DNA of 19,179 nucleotides, from the NCBI GenBank assembly GCA_035691065.1, contig DASSJT010000019.1, forward strand, positions 1 to 19,179. Reading direction: 5' to 3'. The notes under the pieces were generated by a model, which was given only the letters and a program-made list of their open reading frames with translations, was not told the DNA's origin and did no database searches. Numbering within the stretch: the stretch's first letter is position 1; every line of letters starts with the position of its first letter. The translations under genes were made by a program, and so were the position numbers. Source of the stretch: DASSJT01 sp035691065 (lineage in GTDB: Bacteria; Actinomycetota; Actinomycetes; Actinomycetales; Dermatophilaceae). Below are positions 15,266 through 19,179 of this stretch, piece by piece.

Positions 15266-17056
15266 TCAGTCGTGGGCCGTGACGCCGCGAGCGGCCGCTG
15301 CCGTCATTGCGAGGTACTGGTGCACCTGCGAGACCACGACCGAGCCCTCGCCGACGGCCGAGGCCACCCGCTTGACCGAGCCGCTCCGCACGTCGCCGAC
15401 CGCGAAGAGTCCCGGGAGCGAGCTCTCGTGGGGGAACGGCGGCCGCGCCAGCGGCCAACCGCCGCCCACGGGTTCCCCGGTCGCCCCAGCCCCCGTTACC
15501 TCCGCCCCCGTGACCCCAGCCCTCGTCACGTCGGCCCCCGCCACCTCAGCCCCGGTCAGCACGAAGCCGCGCTGGTCGCGCTGCACCTCGGCGGGCAGCC
15601 ACTCGGTGTGCGGCGCCGCGCCGATCATGATGAAGAGTCCGTCGGCGGGGATCGTCCGTCGCTCGCCGCTCTCGCGGTCGGCGATGACGACCTCGCTCAG
15701 CCAGCCGTCGCCGCCGCCACCGACCACCTCGGCGTTGGGGAGCACCGTGATCCGCGGGCTCGCGTCGATCTCGTCGATGAGGTACTGCGACATGCTCGAG
15801 GACAAGTCCGGCGTCCGGACGACCAGGGTGACGTCCGCGGCATACCGCTGCAGGTGGAGCGCCGCCTGTCCAGCCGAGTTGCCGCCGCCCACGATGATCG
15901 TGTGGGCCCCGGTGAGGCCGTGCGCCTCGGACACGTTGGCGCCGTAGTAGACCCCCGACCCGCTGAGCACCTCCAGCGAGGGCACGCCGAGCCGTCGGTA
16001 GGCGACACCCGCGGCGAGGACGACCGCCCGGGCCTGCACCTGTCCCGCGCCCTGGACGTCGGCCACGAAGACGCCCTTCTCCGGCTCCAGGTGGGTGACC
16101 CGCCTGGTCAGCACGAACCGCGCCCCGAACACCCACGCCTGCTGGAACCCGCGCTGGGCCAGCTCGGCGCCGCTCAGCCCGCGCGAGAAGCCCAGGTAGT
16201 TGCGGATCAGGGAGCTGGTGCCCGCCTGCCCGCCGAGCGCCTGCTCCTCGACGCAGAGCACCTTCAAGCCCTCGGACGACGCGTAGACCGATGCCGCAAG
16301 ACCCGCCGGGCCGGCGCCGATCACCAGCACGTCGACCTCGCGGTCCTCGTCGTCGATGTCGGTGTGGATGCCCCATGCCTCGCAGATCTCGGCATCCGTC
16401 GGGTCGACCAGCACCCGGCCGCCCAGCGCGGCCAGCCACACGACCAGCGGCCCGGTGGCGGCGTCGGGCTCCGGCGCACCGATCTGACGCAGCACCTCGG
16501 CCGCCTCGGGTGTGCCGCGGTCCAGGAATGCGTGCGGAATACCGTTGCGGGTCAACAAGCTTCGAACCACATGTCCCCGAGGGTCCCGCACGGCTCCTAC
16601 GACGACCACTTCCCGCTTTGAGCTGGCGACGCTCCGCGACCACATCTGTACGAACTCGCCGACCGTGCGGTTGAACAGCTCGTCGGGCGAGGTCCACGGC
16701 TTCAGCACGTAGTAGTTGATGTCGCCGTGGGCCATTGCCTGGAGAATGGCGTCGGCAGTGGCGCGGTCGGCCCAGGCACCCCAGGGGACCAGCAGCGCCC
16801 GACCGGCGTCGGGATGGAGGGTCCGCACCCGGCCCAGCAGCTCGGCCCCGGGCAGGCCAGGGAGCCATGGGTCGGCGAGGACGAGGGCCACCGGGTCGTG
16901 CCGCTCGGCCGCCCGCTCCAGCTGGGCCAGCGCCGAGGCGCCGTCCGGCTCGCCCCAGACCCGGAAGTCGCCGCCGAAGCGGCGCGACAGCTCACCCTCG
17001 ATGCGGGAGAGGCTGTCGACGTCCGGGTCCACGGCCAAGAGTAGGGGTCGGATCAT
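15266..17056 (-). CDS. Fused receiver / glutaredoxin-like / thioredoxin-reductase-like flavoprotein
   Basis: A 596-residue, three-part protein. Residues 1-122 are receiver-like, with D10, the phospho-acceptor position D62 (LADPWLPGLPG) and K119 (LKPW), but the conserved Thr/Ser is replaced in LLVPWGAW, so phosphorylation signalling may be altered. Residues about 137-235 resemble a glutaredoxin fold without cysteines. Residues about 240-590 are thioredoxin-reductase-like: FAD motif VLVIGAGPAGLA (G247-G252), NAD(P)H motif IIVGGGNSAGQAA and the second FAD motif GLFAVGDVR. The dithiol CxxC of true thioredoxin reductases is absent: the matching site near residue 371 reads YYGANVSEA. A pentapeptide repeat interrupts the C-terminal part. 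The ATG follows AGGAG. It is first in a likely operon with the cyclase and probably senses or uses NAD(P)H/redox state. Confidence 0.87.
   Translation of the reverse strand: MIRPLLLAVDPDVDSLSRIEGELSRRFGGDFRVWGEPDGASALAQLERAAERHDPVALVLADPWLPGLPGAELLGRVRTLHPDAGRALLVPWGAWADRATADAILQAMAHGDINYYVLKPWTSPDELFNRTVGEFVQMWSRSVASSKREVVVVGAVRDPRGHVVRSLLTRNGIPHAFLDRGTPEAAEVLRQIGAPEPDAATGPLVVWLAALGGRVLVDPTDAEICEAWGIHTDIDDEDREVDVLVIGAGPAGLAASVYASSEGLKVLCVEEQALGGQAGTSSLIRNYLGFSRGLSGAELAQRGFQQAWVFGARFVLTRRVTHLEPEKGVFVADVQGAGQVQARAVVLAAGVAYRRLGVPSLEVLSGSGVYYGANVSEAHGLTGAHTIIVGGGNSAGQAALHLQRYAADVTLVVRTPDLSSSMSQYLIDEIDASPRITVLPNAEVVGGGGDGWLSEVVIADRESGERRTIPADGLFIMIGAAPHTEWLPAEVQRDQRGFVLTGAEVAGADVTRAGVTGAEVTGAGATGEPVGGGWPLARPPFPHESSLPGLFAVGDVRSGSVKRVASAVGEGSVVVSQVHQYLAMTAAAARGVTAHD
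15481..15555 (-). repeat. Five in-frame 15-bp tandem repeats within the flavoprotein gene
   Basis: Five imperfect 15-base units (15481, 15496, 15511, 15526 and 15541 onward), each ending in CCCCCG or similar, encode five pentapeptides of the form TGAxV: TGAEV, AGADV, TRAGV, TGAEV, TGAGA. They sit between a conserved strand (RGFVLTG) and the conserved LPGLFAVGD block, where relatives have a short loop. The repeat number may vary between strains. Confidence 0.85.
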
Positions 17057-17154
17057 GGCGGCTCCTGTCCGTCGACGGTCCGCGGGAAGACCGCCCTACA
17101 GCAAGGTACTAGGGCCAGCCCGGCCCCCGAGGCGAATTGGGCAGGGAGGCGACC

Positions 17155-17185
17155 GGCCGGCATACCACCAAGGGGTATGCCGGCC
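17155..17185. terminator. Perfect 12-bp hairpin terminator with GGCATACC core
   Basis: GGCCGGCATACC (17155-17166) and GGTATGCCGGCC (17174-17185) form a perfect 12-bp stem with a 7-base loop, 27 bases beyond the stop of the minus-strand exporter gene and about 100 bases upstream of the flavoprotein start. It should end exporter transcription and separate it from the flavoprotein/cyclase operon. The core matches the stem at 10389-10414. Confidence 0.8.
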
Positions 17186-17212
17186 AGTCGGTCTGCTGTC
17201 ATGGGCCGCCGG

Positions 17213-18775
17213 TCAGGCGGGCATCGCCTCGTACTCCGCTGCCTCGGCCTGGAGCTCCTGGCGGCGCGCCCGCTGCGGCAGGAAGAACGCGAGCGCCTGG
17301 GCCAGGATGGCCAGACCGACCGCGATGAGGGCCACCCGCTCGATGGCGGCCACGAACGAACCCGCCGTCGCCGCCGAGCCGACCGTCGAGAAGAACACCG
17401 TCCCGAGGGCGGCGACACCGAGCGCCGAGGCGAGCTGCTGGACGGACTCCAGCAGGCCGGACGCCGAGCCCACCTCGTGGTCCTGGACCTCGCCCATGAT
17501 GACGTCGAACAGCGGGACGAAGATCATGCCCATCCCGAAGCCGTACGCCAGCAGGGGGAGCGAGAGGTTCCAGCCGCCCACCGCGGTACCGTCTGCTCGG
17601 ATCACGGCGTAGACCGCGGTCAGGCCTGCGGTCATCACTGCCAGGCCGAGATGCAGGATGCGGCGTTCCAGCCGGGCCATCGTGGCCGCGGCGAAGCCGG
17701 ACCCGAGGAAGGCGCCGATCGCCCACGCGGCCATGGTCAGGCTGGCACGGACCGGAGTGCGGCCCAGACCCAGCTGCAGGAACAGGCCCATCGCCAGCGA
17801 GAACCCGACGATGGCGCCGAAGAACACGACCACGAAGGCGACGCCCGAGGCGTAGGAACGCCGCCGGAACACGCCGAGCTCGACCAGCGGCGCCCCACCC
17901 GAGGCGACCCGACGGCGCTGGTGCGCCACGAATGCGGCCAAGAGCCCCACCGCGACCGCGGCCATGCCGAAGATCCACGCCGGCCACCCGTGCTCGCGTC
18001 CCTGCACCAGCGGGTAGACCAGCAGCAGCATGCCGAGGCCGGCCAGGACCGCGCCGGTCGCGTCCAGCCGCATGCCCCGGGCGCTGGGCTCGACCCGCGG
18101 GAGGAACCGGGCACCCACGGCCAGCGCGAAGATGCCGAGCGGCAGGTTGATCCCGAAGACCGCCCGCCAGCCGGTCCCGAACAGGTCGGCGTCGACGAGG
18201 AAACCTGCGACCACCGGGCCCAGGATGGTGGCCAGGCCGATCGCCGGACCCAGGGCCGCAAACGCCTTGCCGATGTCCTGGGGCGGGAAGAGGTCGCGGA
18301 TCAGCCCGAACGTCTGCGGAACCATGAGCGCCCCGAGGAGTCCCTGGGCCGCTCGGGCCCCGATGAGCGCCTCGGACGAGGTTGCCGCCGCGCAGGCGAG
18401 CGAGGCAAGGGTGAAGCCCGTGACTCCGACGAGGAGCATGCGGCGCCGGCCGAACATGTCGCCGAGGCGGCCCCCGACGAGCAGGCCCATTGCGAGCGCG
18501 AGCGTGTAGACGGCGGCGATCCACTGGAGCTGGGCGTAGGAGGCGCCAAGCTCCGCGCGGATGGTCGGCGCCGCGACGTTGACGATCGTGGCGTCGAGAA
18601 GGTTCATCAGGATGGCCGCCAGCACTGCGGCCATCCCCAACCACTGCGCGCCGCGGGTGGCGCTGTCCGGTGCTGTCTCAGAGTGCGTCGCGGAGTGCCC
18701 CTCAGAGTGCGTCGCTGCGTGCGGCGCAGGGTGCGTCGAAGTGTCTTTGGCGAGTGCCTTCGCTGTGGTTTCCAT
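17213..18775 (-). CDS. MFS exporter, EmrB/QacA (DHA2, 14-TM) family
   Basis: A 520-residue exporter. After a hydrophilic N-terminal tail of about 45 residues come about fourteen hydrophobic segments. TM1 has the DHA2 signature NLLDATIVNVAAPTI. Motif A is GGRLGDMFGRRR. Motif C lies in GPVVAGFLVDADLFGTGWR. The cytosolic C-terminus ends RRQELQAEAAEYEAMPA. The N-terminal tail is rich in His/Thr/Ser and carries an 8-residue duplication (ATHSEGHS, ATHSETAP) encoded by a 24-base direct repeat. The ATG at 18775 is preceded by GAGG with almost no spacing, so translation initiation may be weak or near-leaderless. It is divergent from the WYL-type regulator with a palindromic operator between them, suggesting ligand-controlled drug or metabolite efflux. 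Substrate unknown. Confidence 0.88.
   Translation of the reverse strand: METTAKALAKDTSTHPAPHAATHSEGHSATHSETAPDSATRGAQWLGMAAVLAAILMNLLDATIVNVAAPTIRAELGASYAQLQWIAAVYTLALAMGLLVGGRLGDMFGRRRMLLVGVTGFTLASLACAAATSSEALIGARAAQGLLGALMVPQTFGLIRDLFPPQDIGKAFAALGPAIGLATILGPVVAGFLVDADLFGTGWRAVFGINLPLGIFALAVGARFLPRVEPSARGMRLDATGAVLAGLGMLLLVYPLVQGREHGWPAWIFGMAAVAVGLLAAFVAHQRRRVASGGAPLVELGVFRRRSYASGVAFVVVFFGAIVGFSLAMGLFLQLGLGRTPVRASLTMAAWAIGAFLGSGFAAATMARLERRILHLGLAVMTAGLTAVYAVIRADGTAVGGWNLSLPLLAYGFGMGMIFVPLFDVIMGEVQDHEVGSASGLLESVQQLASALGVAALGTVFFSTVGSAATAGSFVAAIERVALIAVGLAILAQALAFFLPQRARRQELQAEAAEYEAMPA
18677..18715 (-). repeat. Direct repeat encoding the His-rich exporter tail
   Basis: CTCAGAGTGCGTCGC occurs at 18677-18691 and again at 18701-18715, a 24-base period, in frame. 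A related, degraded copy follows. It encodes the repeated ATHSE peptide near the N-terminus of the exporter. Confidence 0.8.
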
Positions 18776-18792
18776 GCCTCAACGCTAGATCC

Positions 18793-18815
18793 CGTATAGG
18801 AACACTTCGTTCCTA
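18793..18815. promoter_or_regulatory. Palindromic operator and exporter -10 in the divergent promoter
   Basis: TAGGAAC (18797-18803) and GTTCCTA (18809-18815) form a perfect 7-bp inverted repeat with a 5-base centre (19 bp overall). On the minus strand TATACG (18798-18793) is a fair -10 for the exporter, and the palindrome fills its 17-base spacer, so a bound regulator would block or control the exporter promoter. CAGAAT at 18826-18831 could be the -10 for the plus-strand regulator, which would then be leaderless. Confidence 0.65.
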
Positions 18816-18837
18816 ATTGGCGTGGCAGAATTCCCGT

Positions 18838-19179
18838 ATGGCAAAGACTTCGGCACGGCTGCTGCGGCTGCTGTCGCTGCTGCAGACGCCGCGCGAGTGG
18901 ACTGGCACCGAGCTCGCGGAACGACTGGGCGTGACGACTCGCACGGTTCGCAACGACGTCGAGCGGCTCCGCGAGCTGGGCTACCCGGTGCACGGCACGC
19001 GGGGAGCCATCGGCGGCTATCGGCTCGGCGCGGGGGCGAACCTGCCGCCGCTCCTGCTTGACGACGACGAGGCGGTAGCCGTCGTCACCGGCCTGCGCAG
19101 CGCCGCCACCGGCGCGATCACGGGCATCGAGGAGTCGTCGCTGAGGGCCCTCGCCAAGCTCGAACAGGTCCTCCCGTCC
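18838..19179 (+). CDS. YafY/WYL-family transcriptional regulator, N-terminal part
   Basis: The first 114 residues of a gene that leaves the right edge. It opens MAKTSARLLRLLSLLQTPREW, then has an HTH_11/DeoR-like winged helix (LAERLGVTTRTVRNDVERLRELGYPV) and GAIGGYRLGAGANLPPLLLDDDEA, the standard opening of YafY-type regulators that carry a WYL ligand-binding domain further on (outside the window). There is no ribosome site before the ATG, and CAGAAT seven bases upstream could be its -10, so a leaderless transcript is likely. It is divergent from the DHA2 exporter and probably controls it through the palindrome at 18797-18815. Confidence 0.88.
   Translation, partial: MAKTSARLLRLLSLLQTPREWTGTELAERLGVTTRTVRNDVERLRELGYPVHGTRGAIGGYRLGAGANLPPLLLDDDEAVAVVTGLRSAATGAITGIEESSLRALAKLEQVLPS

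Noticed and set aside
15146..16621. Plus-strand open frame of about 491 codons opposite the flavoprotein
   Set aside because: Antisense shadow; the minus-strand frame has intact FAD and NAD(P)H motifs.
17177..18799. Long plus-strand open frame of about 540 codons opposite the second MFS gene
   Set aside because: Antisense shadow of a 14-TM exporter; hydrophilic low-complexity sequence and no ribosome site.

Overview
The window comes from a high-GC actinobacterium. Evidence is the strong GC bias, GTG/TTG starts, an ECF sigma/zinc anti-sigma pair of the mycobacterial SigL/RslA type, a fused receiver/thioredoxin-reductase-like flavoprotein and actinobacterial-type NAD+ synthetase. The overall gene style suggests the Intrasporangiaceae and relatives (Janibacter, Knoellia, Terrabacter), but the family is an inference. 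I see no tRNA, rRNA, CRISPR array, insertion sequence or prophage block; this looks like ordinary chromosome with a few unusual regulatory and signalling arrangements.

Layout. The left edge holds the start of a PadR-type regulator (minus strand) with an AT-rich palindromic control region, then a LURP-one/scramblase-like protein (plus). At 1316-3216 is a redox/envelope-stress style unit on the plus strand: a SigL-like ECF sigma factor, its zinc-type membrane anti-sigma factor (4-base overlap) and a Tat/lipoprotein-type Rieske protein. Both the sigma gene and the Rieske gene are preceded by TGAACC-N16-CGTKTT, which fits the SigL-type promoter, so the Rieske lipoprotein is probably a target of the sigma factor. 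A DHA2-type MFS exporter (minus) converges on this unit, and is divergent from a 1313-residue secreted Asp-box beta-propeller protein (plus). That gene ends in a strong hairpin whose right arm has been tandemly repeated.

From 9127 to 18775 every gene is on the minus strand. In transcription order they are: a second DHA2 MFS exporter; a stem with a GGCATACC core; a receiver/glutaredoxin-like/thioredoxin-reductase-like flavoprotein and a membrane class III nucleotide cyclase 11 bases apart, probably co-transcribed and possibly reading into glutamine-dependent NAD+ synthetase; a glutaryl-CoA-dehydrogenase-like acyl-CoA dehydrogenase; and a LysM-LysM-GH19 cell-wall/chitin hydrolase. At the right edge a YafY/WYL-type regulator (plus) starts divergently from the second exporter, with a perfect 19-bp operator-like palindrome in the shared promoter.

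How the genes work together: three regulatory themes stand out, namely a SigL/RslA/Rieske redox regulon, a flavoprotein-cyclase pair that could link cellular redox or NAD(P)H state to a cyclic nucleotide, and regulator-controlled drug exporters. A separate genome-scale signal is the heptamer GGCATAC/GTATGCC, present 14 times, roughly seven-fold more than composition predicts, in both coding and terminator sequences.
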